Positions 9,993-22,168 of a stretch of 38,395 bases of DNA are shown here, piece by piece. The stretch is taken from NCBI GenBank assembly GCA_032718475.1, contig JAUCBJ010007016.1, positions 1 through 38,395 on the forward strand, written 5' to 3'. The DNA is from Nemertoderma westbladi (Eukaryota > Xenacoelomorpha > Nemertodermatida > Nemertodermatidae). A program made the position numbers and the translations under genes. Position 1 is the stretch's first letter. Every line of letters starts with the position of its first letter. The notes beneath the pieces were generated by a model. It ran no database searches, had not been told where the DNA came from, and worked only from the letters and a program-made list of their open reading frames with translations.

Positions 9993-10182
9993 TTTAAAGA
10001 AATTAATGAGTCACGTGAACAACGTTTGGAGGAGGCGCGGAAACGTAAAGCAGATAGTCTGGCGAAGGAAATGATGCAAATCGAGAAGGAAAGAGATGAG
10101 AAACGGAGGAAGATTGGGGCCGCTAAACAACGGGCTGAACAATCCTGGACCACAGCTAAAAGGGATGTTCTTCAGAAAAACG
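9993..10182 (+). CDS. TASOR-family-like gene, exon C: charged coiled-coil segment
   Basis: A 190-base exon following AATTTTTTGTAG. Phase 0 in, phase 1 out. It encodes FKEINESREQRLEEARKRK and onward to QSWTTAKRDVLQKN, a strongly Lys/Arg/Glu-rich segment predicted helical or coiled-coil. Its last 53 bases, together with the first 17 bases of the intron, form the unit of the giant downstream minisatellite. The donor is AACG|GTTAGT. Reading on into the intron gives GGT TAG TAA, two stops at once, so the exon must splice. The join to AT at 22169 makes Asp and keeps the frame. I do not recognise the segment as a known domain. Confidence 0.75.
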
Positions 10183-13100
10183 GTTAGTAAGGGATTGGTT
10201 ATGGGTGAACAATCCTGGACCACAGCTAAAAGGGATGTTCTTCAGAAAAACGGTTAGTAAGGGATTGGTTATGGCTGAACAATCCTGGACCACAGCTAAA
10301 AGGGATGTTCTTCAGAAAAACGGTTAGTAAGGGATTGGAGATGGGTGGACAATCCTGGACCACAGCTAAAAGGGATGTTCTTCAGAAAAACGGTTAGTAA
10401 GGGATTGGTTATGGCTGAACAATCCTGGACCACAGCTAAAAGGGATGTTCTTCAGAAAAACGGTTAGTAAGGGATTGGTTATGGCTGGACAATCCTGGAC
10501 CACAGCTAAAAGGGATGTTCTTCAGAAAAATGGTTAGTAAGGGATTGGTTATGGCTGAACAATCCTGGACCACAGCTAAAAGGGATGTTCTTCAGAAAAA
10601 CGGTTAGTAAGGGATTGGTTATGGCTGGACAATCCTGGACCACAGCTAAAAGGGATGTTCTTCAGAAAAACAGTTAGTAAGGGATTGGTTATGGCTGGAC
10701 AATCCTGGACCACAGCTAAAAGGGATGTTCTTCAGAAAAACGGTTAGTAAGGGATTGGTTATGGCTGGACAATCCTGGACCACAGCTAAAAGGGATGTTC
10801 TTCAGAAAAACGGTTAGTAAGGGATTGGTTATGGCTGGACAATCCTGGACCACAGCTAAAAGGGATGTTCTTCAGAAAAACGGTTAGTAAGGGATTGGTT
10901 ATGGCTGGACAATCCTGGACCACAGCTAAAAGGGATGTTCTTCAGAAAAATGGTTAGTAAGGGATTGGTTATGGCTGAACAATCCTGGACCACAGCTAAA
11001 AGGGATGTTCTTCAGAAAAACGGTTAGTAAGGGATTGGTTATGGCTGGACAATCCTGGACCACAGCTAAAAGGGATGTTCTTCAGAAAAATGGTTAGTAA
11101 GGGATTGGTTATGGCTGGACAATCCTGGACCACAGCTAAAAGGGATGTTCTTCAGAAAAACAGTTAGTAATGGATTGGAGATGGGTGGACAATCCTGGAC
11201 CACAGCTAAAAGGGATGTTCTTCAGAAAAACAGTTAGTAATGTATTGGAGATGGGTGGACAATCCTGGACCACAGCTAAAAGGGATGTTCTTCAGAAAAA
11301 CGGTTAGTAAGGGATTGGTTATGGCTGGACAATCCTGGACCACAGCTAAAAGGGATGTTCTTCAGAAAAACAGTTAGTAATGGATTGGAGATGGGTGGAC
11401 AATCCTGGACCACAGCTAAAAGGGATGTTCTTCAGAAAAACAGTTAGTAATGGATTGGAGATGGGTGGACAATCCTGGACCACAGCTAAAAGGGATGTTC
11501 TTCAGAAAAACAGTTAGTAATGGATTGGAGATGGGTGGACAATCCTGGACCACAGCTAAAAGGGATGTTCTTCAGAAAAACGGTTAGTAAGGGATTGGAG
11601 ATGGGTGGACAATCCTGGACCACAGCTAAAAGGGATGTTCTTCAGAAAAACGGTTAGTAAGGGATTGGTTATGGCTGGACAATCCTGGACCACAGCTAAA
11701 AGGGATGTTCTTCAGAAAAACGGTTAGTAAGGGATTGGTTATGGCTGGACAATCCTGGACCACAGCTAAAAGGGATGTTCTTTAGAAAAACGGTTATAGT
11801 AAGGGATTGGAGATGGGTTGACAATCCTGGACCACAGCTAAAAGGGATGTTCTTCAGAAAAACGGTTAGTAAGGGATTGGTTATGGCTGGACAATCCTGG
11901 ACCACAGCTAAAAGGGATGTTCTTCAGAAAAACGGTTAGTAAGGGATTGGTTATGGCTGGACAATCCTGGACCACAGCTAAAAGGGATGTTCTTCAGAAA
12001 AACAGTTAGTAATGGATTGGAGATGGGTGGACAATCCTGGACCACAGCTAAAAGGGATGTTCTTCAGAAAAACAGTTAGTAATGGATTGGAGATGGGTGG
12101 ACAATCCTGGACCACAGCTAAAAGGGATGTTCTTCAGAAAAACAGTGAGTAATGGATTGGAGATGGGTGGACAATCCTGGACCACAGCTAAAAGGGATGT
12201 TCTTCAGAAAAACAGTTAGTAATGGATTGGTTATGGCTGGACAATCCTGGACCACAGCTAAAAGGGATGTTCTTCAGAAAAACGGTTAGTAAGGGATTGG
12301 TTATGGCTGGACAATCCTGGACCACAGCTAAAAGGGATGTTCTTTAGAAAAACGGTTATAGTAAGGGATTGGAGATGGGTTGACAATCCTGGACCACAGC
12401 TAAAAGGGATGTTCTTCAGAAAAACGGTTAGTAAGGGATTGGTTATGGCTGGACAATCCTGGACCACAGCTAAAAGGGATGTTCTTCAGAAAAACGGTTA
12501 GTAAGGGATTGGTTATGGCTGGACAATCCTGGACCACAGCTAAAAGGGATGTTCTTCAGAAAAACAGTTAGTAATGGATTGGAGATGGGTGGACAATCCT
12601 GGACCACAGCTAAAAGGGATGTTCTTCAGAAAAACAGTTAGTAATGGATTGGAGATGGGTGGACAATCCTGGACCACAGCTAAAAGGGATGTTCTTCAGA
12701 AAAACAGTGAGTAATGGATTGGAGATGGGTGGACAATCCTGGACCACAGCTAAAAGGGATGTTCTTCAGAAAAACGGTTAGTAAGGGATTGGAGATGGGT
12801 GGACAATCCTGGACCACAGCTAAAAGGGATGTTCTTCAGAAAAACGGTTAGTAAGGGATTGGTTATGGCTGGACAATCCTGGACCACAGCTAAAAGGGAT
12901 GTTCTTCAGAAAAACGGTTAGTAAGGGATTGGTTATGGCTGGACAATCCTGGACCACAGCTAAAAGGGATGTTCTTTAGAAAAACGGTTATAGTAAGGGA
13001 TTGGAGATGGGTTGACAATCCTGGACCACAGCTAAAAGGGATGTTCTTCAGAAAAACGGTTAGTAAGGGATTGGTTATGGCTGGACAATCCTGGACCACA

Positions 13101-16100
13101 GCTAAAAGGGATGTTCTTCAGAAAAACGGTTAGTAAGGGATTGGTTATGGGTGGACAATCCTGGACCACAGCTAAAAGGGATGTTCTTCAGAAAAACGGT
13201 TAGTAATGGATTGGTTATGGCTGGACAATCCTGGACCACAGCTAAAAGGGATGTTCTTCAGAAAAACGGTTAGTAAGGGATTGGTTATGGGTGGACAATC
13301 CTGGACCACAGCTAAAAGGGATGTTCTTCAGAAAAACGGTTAGTAAGGGATTGGTTATGGCTGGACAATCCTGGACCACAGCTAAAAGGGATGTTCTTCA
13401 GAAAAACGGTTAGTAAGGGATTGGTTATGGGTGGACAATCCTGGACCACAGCTAAAAGGGATGTTCTTCAGAAAAACGGTTAGAAAGGGATTGGTTATGG
13501 CTGGACAATCCTGGACCACAGCTAAAAGGGATGTTCTTCAGAAAAACGGTTAGTAAGGGATTGGTTATGGCTGGACAATCCTGGACCACAGCTAAAAGGG
13601 ATGTTCTTCAGAAAAACGGTTAGTAAGGGATTGGTTATGGCTGGACAATCCTGGACCACAGCTAAAAGGGATGTTCTTCAGAAAAACGGTTAGTAAGGGA
13701 TTGGTTATGGCTGGACAATCCTGGACCACAGCTAAAAGGGATGTTCTTCAGAAAAACGGTTAGTAAGGGATTGGAGATGGCTGGACAATCCTGGACCACA
13801 GCTAAAAGGGATGTTCTTTAGAAAAACGGTTATAGTAAGGGATTGGAGATGGGTTGACAATCCTGGACCACAGCTAAAAGGGATGTTCTTTAGAAAAACG
13901 GTTATAGTAAGGGATTGGAGATGGCTGAACAATCCTGGACCACAGCTAAAAGGGATGTTCTTCAGAAAAACGGTTAGTAAGGGATTGGTTATGGCTGGAC
14001 AATCCTGGACCACAGCTAAAAGGGATGTTCTTCAGAAAAACGGTTAGTAAGGGATTGGTTATGGCTGGACAATCCTGGACCACAGCTAAAAGGGATGTTC
14101 TTCAGAAAAACGGTTAGTAAGGGATTGGAGATGGCTGGACAATCCTGGACCACAGCTAAAAGGGATGTTCTTTAGAAAAACGGTTATAGTAAGGGATTGG
14201 AGATGGGTTGACAATCCTGGACCACAGCTAAAAGGGATGTTCTTTAGAAAAACGGTTATAGTAAGGGATTGGAGATGGGTTGACAATCCTGGACCACAGC
14301 TAAAAGGGATGTTCTTCAGAAAAACGGTTAGTAAGGGATTGGAGATGGCTGGACAATCCTGGACCACAGCTAAAAGGGATGTTCTTCAGAAAAACGGTTA
14401 GTAATGGATTGGTTATGGCTGGACAATCCTGGACCACAGCTAAAAGGGATGTTCTTCAGAAAAACGGTTAGTAAGGGATTGGAGATGGCTGGACAATCCT
14501 GGACCACAGCTAAAAGGGATGTTCTTTAGAAAAACGGTTATAGTAAGGGATTGGAGATGGGTTGACAATCCTGGACCACAGCTAAAAGGGTTGTTCTTCA
14601 GAAAAACGGTTAGTAAGGGATTGGTTATGGCTGATGGACAATCCTGGACCACAGCTAAAAGGGATGTTCTTCAGAAAAACGGTTAGTAAGGGATTGGTTA
14701 TGGCTGAACAATCCTGGACCACAGCTAAAAGGGATGTTCTTCAGAAAAACGGTTAGTAAGGGATTGGAGATGGCTGGACAATCCTGGACCACAGCTAAAA
14801 GGGATGTTCTTTAGAAAAACGGTTATAGTAAGGGATTGGAGATGGGTTGACAATCCTGGACCACAGCTAAAAGGGATGTTCTTTAGAAAAACGGTTATAG
14901 TAAGGGATTGGAGATGGCTGGACAATCCTGGACCACAGCTAAAAGGGATGTTCTTCAGAAAAACGGTTAGTAAGGGATTGGTTATGGGTGGACAATCCTG
15001 GACCACAGCTAAAAGGGATGTTCTTCAGAAAAACAGTTAGTAATGGATTGGAGATGGCTGGACAATCCTGGACCACAGCTAAAAGGGATGTTCTTTAGAA
15101 AAACGGTTATAGTAAGGGATTGGAGATGGGTGGACAATCCTGGACCACAGCTAAAAGGGATGTTCTTCAGAAAAACGGTTAGTAAGGGATTGGTTATGGG
15201 TGGACAATCCTGGACCACAGCTAAAAGGGATGTTCTTCAGAAAAACAGTTAGTAATGGATTGGAGATGGCTGGACAATCCTGGACCACAGCTAAAAGGGA
15301 TGTTCTTTAGAAAAACGGTTATAGTAAGGGATTGGAGATGGGTTGACAATCCTGGACCACAGCTAAAAGGGATGTTCTTTAGAAAAACGGTTATAGTAAG
15401 GGATTGGAGATGGCTGGACAATCCTGGACCACAGCTAAAAGGGATGTTCTTCAGAAAAACGGTTAGTAAGGGATTGGTTATGGGTGGACAATCCTGGACC
15501 ACAGCTAAAAGGGATGTTCTTCAGAAAAACAGTTAGTAATGGATTGGAGATGGCTGGACAATCCTGGACCACAGCTAAAAGGGATGTTCTTTAGAAAAAC
15601 GGTTATAGTAAGGGATTGGTTATGGCTGGACAATCCTGGACCACAGCTAAAAGGGATGTTCTTCAGAAAAACGGTTAGTAAGGGATTGGTTATGGGTGGA
15701 CAATCCTGGACCCCAGCTAAAAGGGATGTTCTTCAGAAAAACGGTTAGTAAGGGATTGGTTATGGCTGGACAATCCTGGACCACAGCTAAAAGGGATGTT
15801 CTTCAGAAAAACGGTTAGTAAGGGATTGGTTATGGCTGGACAATCCTGGACCACAGCTAAAAGGGATGTTCTTCAGAAAAACGGTTAGTAAGGGATTGGT
15901 TATGGCTGGACAATCCTGGACCACAGCTAAAAGGGATGTTCTTCAGAAAAACGGTTAGTAAGGGATTGGTTATGGCTGGACAATCCTGGACCACAGCTAA
16001 AAGGGATGTTCTTCAGAAAAACGGTTAGTAAGGGATTGGAGATGGCTGGACAATCCTGGACCACAGCTAAAAGGGATGTTCTTTAGAAAAACGGTTATAG

Positions 16101-19100
16101 TAAGGGATTGGAGATGGGTTGACAATCCTGGACCACAGCTAAAAGGGATGTTCTTTAGAAAAACGGTTATAGTAAGGGATTGGAGATGGCTGAACAATCC
16201 TGGACCACAGCTAAAAGGGATGTTCTTCAGAAAAACGGTTAGTAAGGGATTGGTTATGGCTGGACAATCCTGGACCACAGCTAAAAGGGATGTTCTTCAG
16301 AAAAACGGTTAGTAAGGGATTGGTTATGGCTGGACAATCCTGGACCACAGCTAAAAGGGATGTTCTTCAGAAAAACGGTTAGTAAGGGATTGGTTATGGC
16401 TGGACAATCCTGGACCACAGCTAAAAGGGATGTTCTTCAGAAAAACGGTTAGTAAGGGATTGGAGATGGCTGGACAATCCTGGACCACAGCTAAAAGGGA
16501 TGTTCTTTAGAAAAACGGTTATAGTAAGGGATTGGAGATGGGTTGACAATCCTGGACCACAGCTAAAAGGGATGTTCTTTAGAAAAACGGTTATAGTAAG
16601 GGATTGGAGATGGGTTGACAATCCTGGACCACAGCTAAAAGGGATGTTCTTCAGAAAAACGGTTAGTAAGGGATTGGAGATGGCTGGACAATCCTGGACC
16701 ACAGCTAAAAGGGATGTTCTTCAGAAAAACGGTTAGTAATGGATTGGTTATGGCTGGACAATCCTGGACCACAGCTAAAAGGGATGTTCTTCAGAAAAAC
16801 GGTTAGTAAGGGATTGGTTATGGCTGGACAATCCTGGACCACAGCTAAAAGGGATGTTCTTCAGAAAAACGGTTAGTAAGGGATTGGAGATGGCTGGACA
16901 ATCCTGGACCACAGCTAAAAGGGATGTTCTTTAGAAAAACGGTTATAGTAAGGGATTGGAGATGGGTTGACAATCCTGGACCACAGCTAAAAGGGATGTT
17001 CTTCAGAAAAACGGTTAGTAAGGGATTGGTTATGGCTGGACAATCCTGGACCACAGCTAAAAGGGATGTTCTTCAGAAAAACGGTTAGTAAGGGATTGGT
17101 TATGGCTGAACAATCCTGGACCACAGCTAAAAGGGATGTTCTTCAGAAAAACGGTTAGTAAGGGATTGGAGATGGCTGGACAATCCTGGACCACAGCTAA
17201 AAGGGATGTTCTTTAGAAAAACGGTTATAGTAAGGGATTGGAGATGGGTTGACAATCCTGGACCACAGCTAAAAGGGATGTTCTTTAGAAAAACGGTTAT
17301 AGTAAGGGATTGGAGATGGCTGGACAATCCTGGACCACAGCTAAAAGGGATGTTCTTCAGAAAAACGGTTAGTAAGGGATTGGTTATGGGTGGACAATCC
17401 TGGACCACAGCTAAAAGGGATGTTCTTCAGAAAAACAGTTAGTAATGGATTGGAGATGGCTGGACAATCCTGGACCACAGCTAAAAGGGATGTTCTTTAG
17501 AAAAACGGTTATAGTAAGGGATTGGAGATGGGTGGACAATCCTGGACCACAGCTAAAAGGGATGTTCTTCAGAAAAACGGTTAGTAAGGGATTGGTTATG
17601 GGTGGACAATCCTGGACCACAGCTAAAAGGGATGTTCTTCAGAAAAACAGTTAGTAATGGATTGGAGATGGCTGGACAATCCTGGACCACAGCTAAAAGG
17701 GATGTTCTTTAGAAAAACGGTTATAGTAAGGGATTGGAGATGGGTTGACAATCCTGGACCACAGCTAAAAGGGATGTTCTTTAGAAAAACGGTTATAGTA
17801 AGGGATTGGAGATGGCTGGACAATCCTGGACCACAGCTAAAAGGGATGTTCTTCAGAAAAACGGTTAGTAAGGGATTGGTTATGGGTGGACAATCCTGGA
17901 CCACAGCTAAAAGGGATGTTCTTCAGAAAAACAGTTAGTAATGGATTGGAGATGGCTGGACAATCCTGGACCACAGCTAAAAGGGATGTTCTTTAGAAAA
18001 ACGGTTATAGTAAGGGATTGGAGATGGGTGGACAATCCTGGACCACAGCTAAAAGGGATGTTCTTCAGAAAAACGGTTAGTAAGGGATTGGTTATGGGTG
18101 GACAATCCTGGACCACAGCTAAAAGGGATGTTCTTCAGAAAAACAGTTAGTAATGGATTGGAGATGGCTGGACAATCCTGGACCACAGCTAAAAGGGATG
18201 TTCTTTAGAAAAACGGTTATAGTAAGGGATTGGAGATGGCTGGACAATCCTGGACCACAGCTAAAATGGATGTTCTTTAGAAAAACGGTTATAGTAAGGG
18301 ATTGGAGATGGGTTGACAATCCTGGACCACAGCTAAAAGGTATGTTCTTAGAAAAACGGTTATAGTAAGGGATTGGAGATGGCTGGACAATCCTGGACCA
18401 CAGCTAAAAGGGATGTTCTTCAGAAAAACGGTTAGTAAGGGATTGGAGATGGGTGGACAATCCTGGACCACAGCTAAAAGGGATGTTCTTCAGAAAAACG
18501 GTTAGTAAGGGATTGGTTATGGGTGGACAATCCTGGACCACAGCTAACAGGGATGTTCTTCATAAAAACGGATAGTAAGGGATTGGAGATGGGTGGACAA
18601 TCCTGGACCACAGCTAAAAGGGATGTTCTTCAGAAAAACGGTTAGTAAGGGATTGGTTATGGCTATGGGTGGACAATCCTGGACCACAGCTAAAAGGGAT
18701 GTTCTTCAGAAAAACGGTTAGTAAGGGATTGGTTATGGGTGGATAATCCTGGACCATAGCTAAAATAGTCTACCACAGCTAAAAGGGATGTTCTTTAGAA
18801 AAACGGTTATAGTAAGGGATTGGAGATGGCTGGACAATCCTGGACCACAGCTAAAAGGGATGTTCTTCAGAAAAACGGTTAGTAAGGGATTGGTTATGGG
18901 TGGACAATCCTGGACCACAGCTAAAAGGGATGTTCTTCAGAAAAACAGTTAGTAATGGATTGGAGATGGTTGGACAATCCTGGACCACAGCTAAAAGGGA
19001 TGTTCTTTAGAAAAACGGTTATAGTAAGGGATTGGAGATGGGTGGACAATCCTGGACCACAGCTAAAAGGGATGTTCTTCAGAAAAACGGTTAGTAAGGG

Positions 19101-22100
19101 ATTGGTTATGGGTGGACAATCCTGGACCACAGCTAAAAGGGATGTTCTTCAGAAAAACAGTTAGTAATGGATTGGAGATGGGTGGACAATCCTGGACCAC
19201 AGCTAAAAGGGATGTTCTTCAGAAAAACAGTTAGTAATGGATTGGAGATGGCTGGACAATCCTGGACCACAGCTAAAAGGGATGTTCTTCAGAAAAATGG
19301 TTATAGTAAGGGATTGGAGATGGGTGGACAATCCTGGACCACAGCTAAAAGGGATGTTCCAGAAAAACAGTTAGTAATGGATTGGAGATGGGTGGACAAT
19401 CCTGGACCACAGCTAAAAGGGATGTTCTTCAGAAAAACAGTTAGTAATGGATTGGAGATGGGTGGACAATCCTGGACCACAGCTAAAAGGGATGTTCTTC
19501 AGAAAAACAGTTAGTAATGGATTGGTTATGGGTGGACAATCCTGGACCACAGCTAAAAGGGATGTTCTTTAGAAAAACGGTTATAGTAAGGGATTGGAGA
19601 TGGCTGGACAATCCTGGACCACAGCTAAAATGGATGTTCTTTAGAAAAACGGTTATAGTAAGGGATTGGAGATGGGTTGACAATCCTGGACCACAGCTAA
19701 AAGGGATGTTCTTTAGAAAAACGGTTATAGTAAGGGATTGGAGATGGCTGGACAATTCTGGACCACAGCTAAAAGGGATGTTCTTCAGAAAAACGGTTAG
19801 TAAGGGATTGGAGATGGGTGGACAATCCTGGACCACAGCTAAAAGGGATGTTCTTCAGAAAAACGGTTAGTAAGGGATTGGTTATGGGTGGACAATCCTG
19901 GACCACAGCTAACAGGGATGTTCTTCATAAAAACGGTTAGTAAGGGATTGGAGATGGCTGGACAATCCTGGACCATAGCTAAAAGGGATGTTCTTCAGAA
20001 AAATGGTTATAGTAAGGGATTGGAGATGGGTGGACAATCCTGGACCACAGCTAAAAGGGATGTTCTTCAGAAAAACAGTTAGTAATGGATTGGAGATGGG
20101 TGGACAATCCTGGACCACAGCTAAAAGGGATGTTCTTCAGAAAAACAGTTAGTAATGGATTGGTTATGGGTGGACAATCCTGGACCACAGCTAAAAGGGA
20201 TGTTCTTTAGAAAAACGGTTATAGTAAGGGATTGGAGATGGCTGGACAATCCTGGACCACAGCTAAAATGGATGTTCTTTAGAAAAACGGTTATAGTAAG
20301 GGATTGGAGATGGGTTGACAATCCTGGACCACAGCTAAAAGGGATGTTCTTTAGAAAAACGGTTATAGTAAGGGATTGGAGATGGCTGGACAATCCTGGA
20401 CCACAGCTAAAAGGGATGTTCTTCAGAAAAACGGTTAGTAAGGGATTGGTTATGGGTGGACAATCCTGGACCACAGCTAACAGGGATGTTCTTCATAAAA
20501 ACGGTTAGTAAGGGATTGGAGATGGCTGGACAATCCTGGACCATAGCTAAAAGGGATGTTCTTCAGAAAAATGGTTATAGTAAGGGATTGGAGATGGGTG
20601 GACAATCCTGGACCACAGCTAAAAGGGATGTTCTTCAGAAAAACAGTTAGTAATGGATTGGAGATGGGTGGACAATCCTGGACCACAGCTAAAAGGGATG
20701 TTCTTCAGAAAAACAGTTAGTAATGGATTGGAGATGGGTGGACAATCCTGGTCCACAGCTAAAAGGGATGTTCTTCAGAAAAACGGTTATAGTAAGGGAT
20801 TGGAGATGGCTGGACAATCCTGGACCACAGCTAAAATGGATGTTCTTTAGAAAAACGGTTATAGTAAGGGATTGGAGATGGGTTGACAATCCTGGACCAC
20901 AGCTAAAAGGGATGTTCTTTAGAAAAACGGTTATAGTAAGGGATTGGAGATGGCTGGACAATCCTGGACCACAGCTAAAAGGGATGTTCTTCAGAAAAAC
21001 GGTTAGTAAGGGATTGGAGATGGGTGGACAATCCTGGACCACAGCTAAAAGGGATGTTCTTCAGAAAAACGGTTAGTAAGGGATTGGTTATGGGTGGACA
21101 ATCCTTGACCACAGCTAACAGGGATGTTCTTCATAAAAACGGTTAGTAAGGGATTGGAGATGGGTGGACAATCCTGGACCACAGCTAAAAGGGATGTTCT
21201 TCAGAAAAACGGTTAGTAAGGGATTTGTTATGGCTATGGGTGGACAATCCTGGACCACAGCTAAAAGGGATGTTCTTCAGAAAAACGGTTAGTAAGGGAT
21301 TGGTTATGGGTGGATAATCCTGGACCATAGCTAAAAGGGATGTTCTTCAGAAAAATGGTTAGTAAGGGATTGGTTATGGGTGGACAATCCTGGACCACAG
21401 CTAAAAGGGATGTTCTTCAGAAAAACGTTTAGTAAGGGATTGGTTATGGGTGGACAATCCTGGACCACAGCTAAAAGGGATGTTCTTCAGAAAAACGGTT
21501 TGTAAGGGATTGGTTATGGGTGGACAATCCTGGACCATAGCTAAAAGGGATGTTCTTCAGAAAAACGGTTAGTAAGGGATTGGAGATGGGTGGACAATCC
21601 TGGACCACAGCTAAATGGGATGTTCTTCAGAAAAACGACAGCTAAAAGGGATGTTCTTCAGAAAAACAGTTAGTAAAGGATTGGAGATGCTGGACAATCC
21701 TGGACCACAGCTAAAAGGGATGTTCTTCAGAAAAACAGTTAGTATGGGATTGGAGATGGCTGGACAATCCTGGACCACAGCTAAAAGGGATGTTCTTCAG
21801 AAAAACGGTTAGTAAGGGATTGTTTATGCGTTATGGGTGGACAATCCTGGACCACAGCTAAAAGGGATGTTCTTCAGAAAAATGGTTAGTAAGGGATTGG
21901 TTATGGGAGGACAATCCTGGACCACAGCTAAAAGGGATGTTCTTCAGAAAAACAGTTAGTAAGGGATTGGTTATGGGTGGACAATCCTGGACCACAGCTA
22001 AAAGGGATGTTCTTCAGAAAAACAGTTAGTAAGGGATTGGAGATGGGTGGACAATCCTGGACCACAGCCAAAAGGGATGTTCTTTAGAAAAACGGTTAGT

Positions 22101-22113
22101 AAGGGATTGGAGA
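10130..22113 (+). repeat. Giant 70/72-bp minisatellite of exon end plus 5' splice donor, ~170 copies
   Basis: About 12 kb of tandem units. Each carries the last 53 bases of exon C (encoding SWTTAKRDVLQKN) and the first 17 bases of intron 3, so each has CAGAAAAACG|GTTAGTAAG or a close variant. The common forms are 70 bp (CGGTTAGTAAGG, CAGTTAGTAATGG) and 72 bp (TTTAGAAAAACGGTTATAGTAAGG). Rare units have GTGAGT donors (about 12145 and 12708) or damaged donors (about 13480, 18568, 21426, 21497). The left part is very uniform; the right part (18300-21850) has more truncations and variants. Multi-unit blocks are duplicated. No canonical AATAAA occurs in the unit. Copy number is estimated from length. 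Confidence 0.95.
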
Positions 22114-22168
22114 TGGAATTGCAATTGTAGTAGACCCTCATGTGTGTCATGTGTTCTTTATTTTATAG
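10183..22168 (+). other. Intron 3 of the TASOR-like gene (11,986 bp, nearly all minisatellite)
   Basis: Donor GTTAGT at 10183 and acceptor TTCTTTATTTTATAG at 22168. Only the last ~55 bases (22114-22168) are unique sequence. They contain a plausible branch region (GACCCTCAT) and polypyrimidine tract. The phase (1) agrees with exons C and D. Confidence 0.8.

Noticed and set aside
11696-21076. Many 69-117 residue frames on both strands in the 70-bp array
   Set aside because: They recur every ~210 bases because 70 is 1 mod 3, so three units cycle the frame. They have no independent coding signal.
10130-22113. CRISPR-like regular repeats
   Set aside because: Units are contiguous with no unique spacers, and the context is a eukaryotic intron.
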